A stretch of DNA of 7,191 nucleotides from Glo-17 sp964549735 (lineage in GTDB: Bacteria > Krumholzibacteriota > Krumholzibacteriia > LZORAL124-64-63), in assembly GCA_964549735.1 (NCBI GenBank), contig CAZJWO010000135.1, forward strand, positions 1 to 7,191, written 5' to 3'. Made by a program: the position numbers and the translations under genes. The notes beneath the pieces are model-generated. The model was not told where the DNA came from, ran no database searches, and saw nothing but the letters and a program-made list of their open reading frames with translations. Shown piece after piece: positions 1 through 5,639 of the stretch. Position 1 is the stretch's first letter; each line of letters starts with the position of its first letter.

Positions 1-726
1 GCATTCGGCGTCCTGCCGCAGCTGCTCGCCCGTGTCGGCCCGGTCGAGGTCGACTTGCAGGTTGGCGAGCAGGCGCTCGGCGGCGCCGCGCCGGCGCTCG
101 AGCGCGCGCAGCAGACGATCGCCGACGGCGACCTCCAGGTGCCGCGCCAGCCGCTGCTGTCCGTAGAGCGACCAGGTCTCCTCGTCCTGGGGACCGAACG
201 GCGCCGGGGCGACGGCGGCCGCGGCCGCGACGTCGCGGCCGGCGGTGTCCTCCAGCGCGGCGGCGAGGTCCAGCAGGCAGGGATGGGGCGACGGGTGCGC
301 CGTCCAGAGCAGGCGACCATCGGCCGCCAGCAGCGTCGATCCGCCGCGGCTGCCGAAGAGCTGGTGCCGCAGCTGCCGGGTGCCGGCGGGCGTCGCGAAC
401 GACAACTGCAGGGCGAGGTCGGCGGCCAGCAGCGCGACCGCGTCCAGTTTCGCCTCGCGCAACAGGGCGCTCAGAGGGTGGCGAGGCGCCGCGGGCAGGG
501 CGGCGCGCAGCGCCGCGGGCAGAGGCGCGCGGTAGGGGAAGAGCAGCACGGCCCCGGGCAGGGCGCCGAGCAGCAGGCTCGCGCGGTCCGCGCCGGCCAG
601 CTGGATGCTCACCCATCCTTCGCCGGCCGCCACGCCATGCACGCCGCTGCCGGCCGCACGCGTGCGCCACCACGCCAGCCAGCGGCGCAGTTGCTCGCGA
701 TCGCGCCAGGGTGCGCCTGCAGGCAT
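1..726 (-). CDS. NFACT/RqcH-like (FbpA/Tae2 family) protein, N-terminal 242 residues, cut by window edge
   Basis: The minus frame is open from an ATG at 726 to the window edge, so the C-terminus is missing. An AGGTG Shine-Dalgarno at 735-739, 8 bases upstream, supports this start. The best clue to family is residues 200-242: a basic helix with E-R-L-L-A-N-L-Q-V-D-L-D-R-A-D that resembles the start of the coiled-coil arms of NFACT proteins. Residues 85-150 (D-A-V-A-L-L, then L-R-H-Q-L-F-G-S-R-G, then L-L-A-A-D-G-R-L-L) fit the preceding NFACT-N beta domain. RqcH members bind the 60S/50S subunit and add C-terminal alanine tails to stalled nascent chains; others were named fibronectin-binding proteins. 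The extreme N-terminus (M-P-A-G-A-P-W-R-D-R) is not a typical RqcH start, so a divergent NFACT branch is possible. It lies 14 bases after the barrel-like gene, presumably in one transcript. Linkage to yicC and gmk, as for B. subtilis yloA, is supporting context. Confidence 0.62.
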   Translation of the reverse strand, partial: MPAGAPWRDREQLRRWLAWWRTRAAGSGVHGVAAGEGWVSIQLAGADRASLLLGALPGAVLLFPYRAPLPAALRAALPAAPRHPLSALLREAKLDAVALLAADLALQLSFATPAGTRQLRHQLFGSRGGSTLLAADGRLLWTAHPSPHPCLLDLAAALEDTAGRDVAAAAAVAPAPFGPQDEETWSLYGQQRLARHLEVAVGDRLLRALERRRGAAERLLANLQVDLDRADTGEQLRQDAEC

Positions 727-740
727 CGCGTCGGCACCTG

Positions 741-1223
741 TCAGAAGAAGATGTACCCCGCGGTCAGCTTCAAGATGGGCGCATCCTCCAGGCCGAGACG
801 CAGCTCGCCCAGCAGAGAGCGTCCGGACCGCAGCTCGCGCGTCACGCCCACGACGAGGCTCAGCGCGAAGTCGGTCGACGACCGGCCGCTGCGTGTGAAG
901 CGGCTCAGCAGAGGCCCGCCGCCGGCGTAGAAGCTCCATCGCTGGCTGGCCAGCTCGGTGAACTCGTAGAGGACGTCGCCGTTGAGGGCCAGCAGGGTGC
1001 CGTCGCCGAAGCCGCATTCCAGGGAGGGGACGATGTGCACGTTCGGGGACAGGCGCGCGACCGTCGCCTGGGCGCCGGCATGGACCTGCTCGAGATGCTG
1101 GTCGTGGGTGTAGCCCAGGCGCAGGCCGCCGGCCAGGTCGCCAGCGAGCGCGTTGGGCGCCGCGAGCAGCGCGAGCAGGGAGAGCGACGGGACGAGCGCG
1201 AGGCGCGACGGCGTGGACTTCAT
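741..1223 (-). CDS. exported small beta-barrel-like outer membrane protein, unknown function
   Basis: The protein has 160 residues. I chose the ATG at 1223 because an AGGAGG stands just upstream (1228-1233) and the product then starts with a clean Sec signal peptide: M-K-S-T-P-S-R, a hydrophobic core (about residues 8-22), and a signal peptidase I site A-L-A at residues 25-27 before Gly28. A TTG at 1262 would add 13 polar residues in front of the signal. The mature part of about 133 residues has alternating hydrophobic/polar strands (G-G-L-R-L-G-Y, L-L-A-L-N-G-D-V-L-Y-E-F, W-S-F-Y-A-G-G-G, L-G-E-L-R-L-G-L) and ends in I-F-F, the terminal aromatic typical of BAM-inserted barrels. About eight strands would fit, as in small OmpA/OmpX-like barrels, but I recognise no specific family. 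It contains a single cysteine, in E-C-G-F-G-D-G. It is the first gene ahead of the NFACT gene; no clear promoter was found. Confidence 0.75.
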   Translation of the reverse strand: MKSTPSRLALVPSLSLLALLAAPNALAGDLAGGLRLGYTHDQHLEQVHAGAQATVARLSPNVHIVPSLECGFGDGTLLALNGDVLYEFTELASQRWSFYAGGGPLLSRFTRSGRSSTDFALSLVVGVTRELRSGRSLLGELRLGLEDAPILKLTAGYIFF

Positions 1224-1227
1224 GGCC

Positions 1228-1233
1228 CCTCCT
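1228..1233 (-). promoter_or_regulatory. Shine-Dalgarno AGGAGG deciding the barrel gene start
   Basis: Reading the minus strand, AAGGAGGGGCC runs directly into ATG at 1223. AGGAGG is a complete anti-SD match with a short 4-base spacer. It favours this ATG over the in-frame TTG 39 bases upstream, and it agrees with the position of the signal peptide. Confidence 0.75.
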
Positions 1234-1280
1234 TGGCTGAACGGAGACGATCGTTCCGGCAAACAACATGGACTCTAACG

Positions 1281-1311
1281 CCGCGGCGGGCAACCGGGTT
1301 TCCCGCCGCGG
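1281..1311. repeat. perfect 10-bp GC-only inverted repeat in the divergent region
   Basis: CCGCGGCGGG at 1281-1290 is exactly reverse-complementary to CCCGCCGCGG at 1302-1311, with an 11-base centre that itself contains AACC-G-GGTT. There is no T run on either side, so it does not look like an intrinsic terminator. It lies between the barrel gene and yicC, where it could be an operator or a leader hairpin. The function is unknown; the local GC richness raises the chance of coincidence, though a 10-base perfect match this close is notable. Confidence 0.5.
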
Positions 1312-1332
1312 GAGCGCGCATCCGGCGCCGCG

Positions 1333-1343
1333 CCGCGGCGGGC
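1333..1343. repeat. second copy of CCGCGGCGGGC (direct repeat of 1281-1291)
   Basis: The 11 bases at 1333-1343 are identical to 1281-1291, 52 bases downstream. A 9-of-10 copy of the arm (CCGCGGCGGC) follows at 1398-1407. Both can pair with the inverted arm at 1302-1311, so alternative hairpins are possible. The role is unknown. Confidence 0.4.
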
Positions 1344-1353
1344 GAGGTCGCGC

Positions 1354-1382
1354 TTGCCGCCCGGCGGCAGGTGGCCTACAGT
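1354..1382 (+). promoter_or_regulatory. weak sigma70-type promoter candidate for yicC-gmk
   Basis: TTGCCG (1354-1359) and TACAGT (1377-1382) are separated by 17 bases. Each hexamer matches the consensus at 4 of 6 positions, and the spacing is optimal. Transcription would start near 1389, about 68 bases ahead of yicC. In such GC-rich sequence this is suggestive only. Confidence 0.3.
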
Positions 1383-1445
1383 GGCGGCTCCGGGGCGCCG
1401 CGGCGGCAGTCCGGCGCACGAGCGGCGCGGGCCGCGGAACGAGAG

Positions 1446-1451
1446 AAAGGA
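1446..1451 (+). promoter_or_regulatory. Shine-Dalgarno AAAGGA deciding the yicC start
   Basis: AAAGGA ends 5 bases before the ATG at 1457. The earlier in-frame ATG at 1451 overlaps this element, and the frame is open back to 1268, so the ribosome site and the conserved family N-terminus together fix the start at 1457. Confidence 0.6.
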
Positions 1452-1456
1452 TGCCC

Positions 1457-2338
1457 ATGCTGAGCATGACCGGTTTCGGCTGCGGCGAGGCGACGGCTGG
1501 CCCGGTGACCGTCCAGGTCGAGTTGCGCGCGGTCAACCACCGCTTCCTCGATGTCGCGCTCAAGCTGCCGTCGGCGCTGCAGTTCCTCGAGATCGATCTG
1601 CGCAACCGCCTCAAGGAGACGCTCGCGCGCGGCCGCGTCTCCTGCTCGGTCAACCTGGCCGTCGATCCCGCGGCCGCCGCGGCTCGCCTCGATCCGCAGC
1701 GCGTCGACGCCGCGATCGTGCTGTTGCAGGACGCCGCGGACCGTCTCGCGATGCACACCGGCGAATCGCCCAAGGTGCGTTTCGAGCATCTGCTGCGCGT
1801 GCCGGACCTGTTCGTGCCGACGGTGGCCGAGCTGTCCCGCGACGATCTGGGGCGGGCGTTCCACGCGGCCCTGGACGCGGCGCTGGCCGGCCTGCTCGCC
1901 ACGAAGCGCCAGGAGGGCGAGAAGCTCGTCGGCGAGATGCGCGAACGTCTGGACGCGATCGACCGGGGCCTGGCCGCCGTCTGCCGGCAGGCGCCGCGCA
2001 TCGCCGAGGAGGCGCATCGCAAGCTGAAGGAGCGCCTTGCCGAGCTGATCACCGAGCAGCTCGACCCGCAGCGGTTGGCGCAGGAGGTGGCGTTCCTGGC
2101 CGACAAGGGGAACATCAACGAGGAATGCGAGCGGCTCGGCATCCATCTGCAGCACTGCCGCGAGGTGCTGGCCGCGGGCGGCCAGGGAGCCAAGCGCCTG
2201 AACTTCCTGCTGCAGGAGATCCATCGCGAGGTCAACACCATGGGCTCCAAGGCGAGCCTCATGGAGATCACGCAGCTCGTGATCGGCATGAAGGACGAGG
2301 TCGAATCGCTCCGCGAGCAGGTCCAGAACCTGGAGTAG
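1457..2338 (+). CDS. yicC: YicC/YloC family endoribonuclease
   Basis: The protein has 293 residues; family members are usually close to 290. It begins M-L-S-M-T-G-F-G, the family's hallmark S-M-T-G-F-G, followed by V-E-L-R-A-V-N-H-R-F-L-D, also highly conserved in the YicC N-terminal domain. The C-terminal DUF1732 domain covers about residues 208-293, with A-D-K-G-N-I-N-E-E-C-E-R-L (from about 215), L-N-F-L-L-Q-E-I-H-R-E-V-N-T-M-G-S-K-A and the closing R-E-Q-V-Q-N-L-E. In E. coli, YicC is a cytoplasmic endoribonuclease linked to sRNA turnover (RyhB) and stationary-phase survival; the role here is inferred from family. The start at 1457 fits both the ribosome site and the family N-terminus. 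The frame is open upstream to 1268, but that Arg/Ala-rich translation shows no homology-like pattern. gmk follows after 3 bases, so the two are very likely co-transcribed and translationally coupled. Confidence 0.95.
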   Translation: MLSMTGFGCGEATAGPVTVQVELRAVNHRFLDVALKLPSALQFLEIDLRNRLKETLARGRVSCSVNLAVDPAAAAARLDPQRVDAAIVLLQDAADRLAMHTGESPKVRFEHLLRVPDLFVPTVAELSRDDLGRAFHAALDAALAGLLATKRQEGEKLVGEMRERLDAIDRGLAAVCRQAPRIAEEAHRKLKERLAELITEQLDPQRLAQEVAFLADKGNINEECERLGIHLQHCREVLAAGGQGAKRLNFLLQEIHREVNTMGSKASLMEITQLVIGMKDEVESLREQVQNLE

Positions 2339-2341
2339 CCG

Positions 2342-2926
2342 ATGATCCTGTTGATCTCCGGTCCGTCGGGAGCCGGCAAGAGCACGGTCTACCGGGAGCT
2401 GATGCGCCGCGAGCCGCGGCTCGGGTTCTCGGTCTCGACGACGACCCGTCCGCCGCGCGCCGGCGAAGCGGAGGGCGTCGATTACCACTTCGTATCGGAC
2501 GCGGAGTTCGACCGGCTGCTGGCCGCCGACGCGTTCGTCGAGTGGGCGGTCGTGCACGACCATCGCTACGGCACGCGGCGCGAGCACGTCCGGCAGATGC
2601 AGGACGCCGGACTCGTTCCGCTGCTGGACATCGACGTGCAGGGCGGCGAGCAGGTGCTGGAGCGGCTGGGCGGCGAGGTCGTCGCCGTCTTCCTCTTTCC
2701 GCCCTCGTGGGCGGAGCTGGAGCGCCGGCTGCGCGGGCGCGGCACCGACCGCGACGAGGTCATCGCCACGCGGCTGCAGAACGCCCGCCGCGAGGTGGGG
2801 TACGCCGACCGCTACAGCTACTGGGTGGTCAACGACACCGTGGAGGCGGCCGTCTTGCGCCTGCAGGCGATCCTGCAGGCGGAGGCCTGCCGGCGCGAAC
2901 GGATCGGCACGCCGCCGATGGGTTGA
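2342..2926 (+). CDS. gmk: guanylate kinase
   Basis: Gmk phosphorylates GMP (and dGMP) to GDP with ATP in the cytoplasm, an essential step of guanine nucleotide synthesis. The 194-residue length is close to bacterial norms. Visible motifs are the P-loop G-P-S-G-A-G-K-S (residues 7-14); the GMP-binding stretch S-V-S-T-T-T-R-P-P-R (30-39, including Ser32, Arg36, Arg39) with V-D-Y-H-F (46-50); E-W-A-V-V-H-D-H-R-Y-G-T (67-78); D-I-D-V-Q-G-G (96-102); and the lid/C-terminal part P-P-S-W-A-E-L-E-R-R-L-R-G-R-G-T with V-V-N-D. All key residues appear intact. A GGAG at 2332-2335, inside the end of yicC, lies 6 bases ahead of the ATG. Its usual partner rpoZ is not next: a reverse-strand gene intervenes and ends 11 bases beyond the gmk stop. 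Confidence 0.97.
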   Translation: MILLISGPSGAGKSTVYRELMRREPRLGFSVSTTTRPPRAGEAEGVDYHFVSDAEFDRLLAADAFVEWAVVHDHRYGTRREHVRQMQDAGLVPLLDIDVQGGEQVLERLGGEVVAVFLFPPSWAELERRLRGRGTDRDEVIATRLQNARREVGYADRYSYWVVNDTVEAAVLRLQAILQAEACRRERIGTPPMG

Positions 2927-2929
2927 GGA

Positions 2930-2946
2930 CGGCGCGCTCAGCGCCG
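2930..2946. repeat. short hairpin at the convergent gmk/solenoid gene junction
   Basis: CGGCGC (2930-2935), loop GCTCA, then GCGCCG (2941-2946) forms a 6-bp GC stem. The stop codon of the minus gene (2938-2940) falls in the loop. A second inverted repeat, ATCGGC/GCCGAT (2903-2919), lies in the 3' end of gmk. Neither has a T run, so termination by these hairpins is only a possibility. Confidence 0.3.
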
Positions 2947-3858
2947 CCGCACCTCGACCTCGCCCATGCTGGCCTGGGCGTCGAGCCAGAAGACCGGACC
3001 CTGCACCTCGCGCGTCGCCGGCGGGATCTGCAGGGCAGAAGTGGCCGGCGCCGCGCCGTCCGCAGCCGAGAACTCGCGCACGTCGAGCTCCTCGGGGGCC
3101 GACACGGTCGCGCCGCCCATGCGCAGGCGGACCCGCGCCTGGCAGTCGGCGCGCCAGTCGCCGCGCAGGTCGAGATTGACGCCGCCCATGCGCCAGTCGA
3201 CATCCAGGACCCGCGGGCTGGCATGGCCCAGTCGCGCGAGGTTGGCGCCGCCCATGCGCCCGTGCAGCGACAGCCGCTCGAGCGGCTCGCGCAGCGGCTC
3301 CTGGAACGCGATGTTCACGCCGCCCTGGCCCATGTCGATGATCGCCTCGGTCAACCAGAGGCCGCCGAGCTGGATCTCCGCGCCGCCCTGGCGCATCGAC
3401 AGTTCGAGGGCGACGGCCCGGTCCGGCGGCAGGACGACCTCGACGCGCGACTCGCTGCCGCCGCGCAGCAGGCCCTGCAGCAGGGCCTGCAGGCCGGTGA
3501 TCGTGCGGCGGTAGCGCAGCCGGTAGACCCAGGAGCCGTCCGGCAGCTCCTCGAAGTCGTCGAGCAGCTCGTACGCGTTGCGGTCGAAGCGCGCGTTGAC
3601 CGCCAGCTCCTCGCCCGGGGCGCCGGGCTTGATGTGCAGCTCGACCTGGCCGATGTCGAGCACCACGCGCCCCGGCCCCGACGCGGTCGCGACGGCAGCG
3701 GTCTGGGCCGTGTCGGCGAGGTCGTGATCGACCACGTCCTGCCGGGCGGCGCCGCGCCAGGCGAGGCCGAACCCGATCGCCAGCACGAGCACGAGCACGC
3801 CGAGCAGGCCGGCGCACCCGAAGAGGACAGGCTTGAAGCATCCGGATCGCGAGGACAT
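2938..3858 (-). CDS. membrane-anchored repeat protein with M-G-G motifs, probable beta-solenoid (DUF4097/toast-rack-like)
   Basis: The protein has 306 residues. The N-terminus has one hydrophobic segment (about residues 10-34) after a short basic start, so it is probably a single-pass anchor with the bulk outside the cytoplasm. A linker follows to about residue 60. From residue 64 the chain is beta-rich (V-V-L-D-I-G-Q-V-E-L-H-I). From residue 155 a motif recurs: M-R-Q-G-G-A-E-I (155), M-G-Q-G-G-V-N-I (176), M-G-G-A-N-L (202), M-G-G-V-N-L (224), M-G-G-A-T-V (247) and M-G-E-V-E-V (298). The first five are 21-26 residues apart, as expected for successive rungs of a beta-solenoid. This resembles the repetitive C-terminal parts of LiaF/DUF4097/toast-rack proteins, which repeat G-D-V/G-E-V turns; the family placement is inference. 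The start ATG has GGGAG 5 bases upstream (3864-3868), and a good promoter precedes it. It is a single-gene unit inserted in reverse between gmk and rpoZ. Function unknown. Confidence 0.85.
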   Translation of the reverse strand: MSSRSGCFKPVLFGCAGLLGVLVLVLAIGFGLAWRGAARQDVVDHDLADTAQTAAVATASGPGRVVLDIGQVELHIKPGAPGEELAVNARFDRNAYELLDDFEELPDGSWVYRLRYRRTITGLQALLQGLLRGGSESRVEVVLPPDRAVALELSMRQGGAEIQLGGLWLTEAIIDMGQGGVNIAFQEPLREPLERLSLHGRMGGANLARLGHASPRVLDVDWRMGGVNLDLRGDWRADCQARVRLRMGGATVSAPEELDVREFSAADGAAPATSALQIPPATREVQGPVFWLDAQASMGEVEVRRR

Positions 3859-3897
3859 GGCGGCTCCCGGTCGAGGTCAGGTCACGAGGGTGGCGGC

Positions 3898-3926
3898 AGG
3901 ATAACCGATCGGCCCGGTCCTGTCAG
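3898..3926 (-). promoter_or_regulatory. sigma70-type promoter for the M-G-G repeat protein
   Basis: On the minus strand, CTGACA (3926-3921, 5/6 match to the -35 consensus) and TATCCT (3903-3898, 4/6 match to the -10) are exactly 17 bases apart. Transcription would start near 3891, giving a leader of about 33 bases before the ATG at 3858. Position, strand and spacing all fit. Confidence 0.55.
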
Positions 3927-3976
3927 CGGCGGTCTTGCGTACGTTCGGGGCGGCAGCGGGTTGCCGGGCCACGCGC

Positions 3977-4005
3977 GGGGGCGCGGCGGCGGGGCGGGGG
4001 CGGGG
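3977..4005 (+). other. potential G-quadruplex tract between two divergent promoters
   Basis: Four G runs lie on the plus strand: 3977-3981, 3991-3994, 3996-4000 and 4002-4005. The loops are 9, 1 and 1 bases. Single-base loops favour a stable parallel quadruplex. The tract ends 14 bases before the rpoZ -35 box. Whether it folds or matters in the cell cannot be told from sequence. Confidence 0.4.
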
Positions 4006-4019
4006 CGGCGATCGCGCCC

Positions 4020-4047
4020 TTGATAATATCGCGGATTCGACTATACT
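4020..4047 (+). promoter_or_regulatory. strong sigma70-type promoter for rpoZ-coaBC-udg
   Basis: TTGATA (4020-4025, 5/6) and TATACT (4042-4047, 5/6) are separated by 16 bases in one of the few AT-rich patches of the window. Transcription would start near 4054, leaving a leader of about 73 bases ahead of rpoZ. This is the best promoter match I found here. Confidence 0.7.
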
Positions 4048-4126
4048 TGATCGGTTTCCTGCCAGGGTCCGTGCCCTGGCCGCCGTCCGCCGCGCCCTCC
4101 ACCGTCTGCCAGAGGTTCACGAGACC

Positions 4127-4384
4127 ATGACGTATATTCCGCGCCAGAAGGTGACCGAGCTGATCCCCAACAAGTTCGAGGCGATCCGGATCGCCGCGCT
4201 CGAAGCGCGCCGCCTGAACGCCCGGGCCAGGACCCTCGACGTCAGCCTGCCCGGCAAGATCACCAGCCTGGCCATCAAGCGCCTGCTGGCCGGCCAGGTG
4301 AGCTGGTACGACCGGCGCGAGCGGGAGATCAAGCTCAAGCAGGAACAGCAGGAACAGCAGGAACAGCAGGAGCAAGGAGAATAG
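4127..4384 (+). CDS. rpoZ: DNA-directed RNA polymerase omega subunit
   Basis: Omega wraps the C-terminal part of beta-prime and helps RNA polymerase assemble; in some bacteria it also forms part of a ppGpp site. The product has 85 residues, within the usual 70-110. The conserved core N-K-F-E-A-I-R-I-A-A-L-E-A-R-R-L-N (residues 15-31) matches the omega helix pattern N-x-[FY]-x-x-[IV]-x-x-[AS]-A-x-x-A-R-x-[IL]. It is followed by K-I-T-S-L-A-I-K-R-L-L-A-G-Q-V (44-58), equivalent to the second helix. The tail, residues 72-83, is a repeat of E-Q-Q units encoded by a 9-bp tandem repeat. The ATG at 4127 is the first in frame; its ribosome site is weak (GAGG at 4112-4115, 11 bases away). coaBC begins 4 bases after the stop, so translation is probably coupled. 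Confidence 0.9.
   Translation: MTYIPRQKVTELIPNKFEAIRIAALEARRLNARARTLDVSLPGKITSLAIKRLLAGQVSWYDRREREIKLKQEQQEQQEQQEQGE
4340..4375 (+). repeat. 9-bp tandem repeat encoding the Gln/Glu tail of omega
   Basis: There are three exact copies of CAGGAACAG (4340-4348, 4349-4357, 4358-4366) and a fourth variant CAGGAGCAA (4367-4375). The array is in frame, so copy number changes by three residues at a time. Each unit contains AGGA, and the last unit overlaps the AAGGAG (4374-4379) that serves coaBC, 9 bases before its ATG. Confidence 0.9.
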
Positions 4385-4388
4385 CTTC

Positions 4389-5639
4389 ATGCCTCGCGGC
4401 AACGTGCTGCTGCTGGTCAGCGGCGGCATCGCCGCCTACAAGGCCTGCTACGTGACCCGCCTGCTGCGGCAGGCGGGTTTCGCCGTCAAGGTGGCCATGA
4501 CCGACGCGGCGCAGCGGTTCGTCAGCCCGATGACCTTCCAGGTGCTCAGCGAGAACCCCGTGGCCAGCGATCTGTGGGGCGAAGGCCAGAGCCACGCGCT
4601 GGACCACATCGAGTACGCGCGTTGGGCGCAGGTGGCGCTCATCGCGCCGGCGACGGCCAATCTGCTCGCCAAGTTCGCCCACGGCATCGCCGACGACATC
4701 TGCTCGACCCTGCTGCTCGCCCATCCCGGGCCGGTCATCGCGGCGCCGGCCATGAACGACAACATGTGGTCGCACCCCGCGACGCAGGCGAACCTCGCCC
4801 TGCTGCGCGAACGCGGCGTCGAGATCGTCGAGCCGGGTGAAGGCTGGCTCGCCTGCGGCATCGAGAGCAAGGGCCGGTTGGCCGATCCGGAGGTGCTGCT
4901 GGCCGCGATCGAGCGGGTGCTCTCCCACCGTGGGGACGCCCCGGCGGCGACGGCGCCCGGCTTCTGGGCCGGCAAGCGGGCGGTCGTCACGGCCGGTCCG
5001 ACGCACGAGGCCATCGACCCCGTGCGATACCTCGCCAACCGTTCGACCGGGGTCATGGGCCTGGCGCTGGCCCGGCGCCTGGTGCAGCTGGGCGCCGAGG
5101 TGACGCTGATCGCCGGTCCCGGCGTGGCGTCCCCGCCGGGACTGGCGGACTGCCGGCGCATCACGTCGGCGGCCGACATGGCGGCCGCCGTCCAGGCAGC
5201 GCTCGCGCGGGGTTGCGACTGGCTGTTCATGGCGGCGGCGGTGGCCGATTACACGCCGCGGCGGGTCGCGGCCGGCAAGCTGAAGAAGGAAGATCAGGGC
5301 GACGTCTGGCGCCTCGAACTGGTGCGCACCGCGGATATCCTGCGCGACGTCGCGGCCAACCGGCGGCCGGCGGTCAAGGTCGTCGGCTTCGCGCTGGAGA
5401 CCGAGGATCTGCTGGCGCGCGCGGCGGCGAAGCTCGCGGCGAAACACCTCGACTGGATCGTGGCCAACGACCCGACCGCCGCGGGCGGCGGCTTCGGAGA
5501 CGTGCCGCACACCGTCCACCTCATCGGCCCGCAGGGTGAGATCTGGCGCAACCCGGAGCCTCGCCGCAAGGACGAACTGGCGGCCGCGCTTCTCGACCAG
5601 TTGGCCCGCGCGGCGTCCGCCGAGGGCGCGTCGCCGTGA
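4389..5639 (+). CDS. coaBC: bifunctional phosphopantothenoylcysteine decarboxylase / phosphopantothenate-cysteine ligase
   Basis: CoaBC performs two successive steps of coenzyme A synthesis: CTP-dependent joining of cysteine to 4'-phosphopantothenate (CoaB), then FMN-dependent decarboxylation to 4'-phosphopantetheine (CoaC). The 416 residues match the family. CoaC occupies about 1-180: flavin-binding S-G-G-I-A-A-Y-K (11-18), catalytic His73 in D-H-I-E, A-P-A-M-N-D-N-M-W with Asn123 (119-127), and Cys156 in L-A-C-G-I-E-S-K-G-R. CoaB occupies about 193-416: V-T-A-G-P-T-H-E-A-I-D-P-V-R-Y (200-214), N-R-S-T-G-V-M-G (217-224), A-A-A-V-A-D-Y (282-288), K-L-K-K (297-300), and N-D-P-T-A-A-G-G-G-F-G. 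His73, Asn123 and Cys156 sit two residues before the E. coli His75, Asn125 and Cys158, so both active sites look intact. AAGGAG at 4374-4379 supports the start. The end overlaps the next gene by 4 bases. Confidence 0.97.
   Translation: MPRGNVLLLVSGGIAAYKACYVTRLLRQAGFAVKVAMTDAAQRFVSPMTFQVLSENPVASDLWGEGQSHALDHIEYARWAQVALIAPATANLLAKFAHGIADDICSTLLLAHPGPVIAAPAMNDNMWSHPATQANLALLRERGVEIVEPGEGWLACGIESKGRLADPEVLLAAIERVLSHRGDAPAATAPGFWAGKRAVVTAGPTHEAIDPVRYLANRSTGVMGLALARRLVQLGAEVTLIAGPGVASPPGLADCRRITSAADMAAAVQAALARGCDWLFMAAAVADYTPRRVAAGKLKKEDQGDVWRLELVRTADILRDVAANRRPAVKVVGFALETEDLLARAAAKLAAKHLDWIVANDPTAAGGGFGDVPHTVHLIGPQGEIWRNPEPRRKDELAAALLDQLARAASAEGASP

Noticed and set aside
1268..1456. Extending yicC upstream to an in-frame ATG at 1268
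   Set aside because: The added 63 residues are Arg/Gly/Ala-rich and unlike the family; the conserved N-terminus and ribosome site place the start at 1457.
55..1463. Plus-strand open frames of 291 and 250 codons opposite the NFACT and barrel genes
   Set aside because: The products are Gln/Arg/Gly-rich without motifs, whereas the minus strand gives a signal peptide, good ribosome sites and NFACT-like sequence.
2903..2946. Two hairpins at the convergent junction as intrinsic terminators
   Set aside because: Stems are only 6 bp and no T run follows on either strand; kept only as an inverted repeat.
1376..3841. An 821-codon open frame on the minus strand
   Set aside because: It is antisense to yicC and gmk and out of frame with the real minus gene at 2938-3858; composition is Arg/Ala/Gly-rich with no recognisable domain.
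1354..4023. An 889-codon open frame on the plus strand
   Set aside because: It runs across yicC, gmk and the antisense of the solenoid gene in another frame. Its Arg/Ala/Gly-rich product is a by-product of high GC, and the underlying frames have clear conserved motifs.
3923..4429. A minus-strand open frame with a Leu/Phe-rich stretch that looks like a membrane segment
   Set aside because: The L-L-F-L-L-F repeat is the antisense reading of the 9-bp tandem repeat in rpoZ; it is an artefact.
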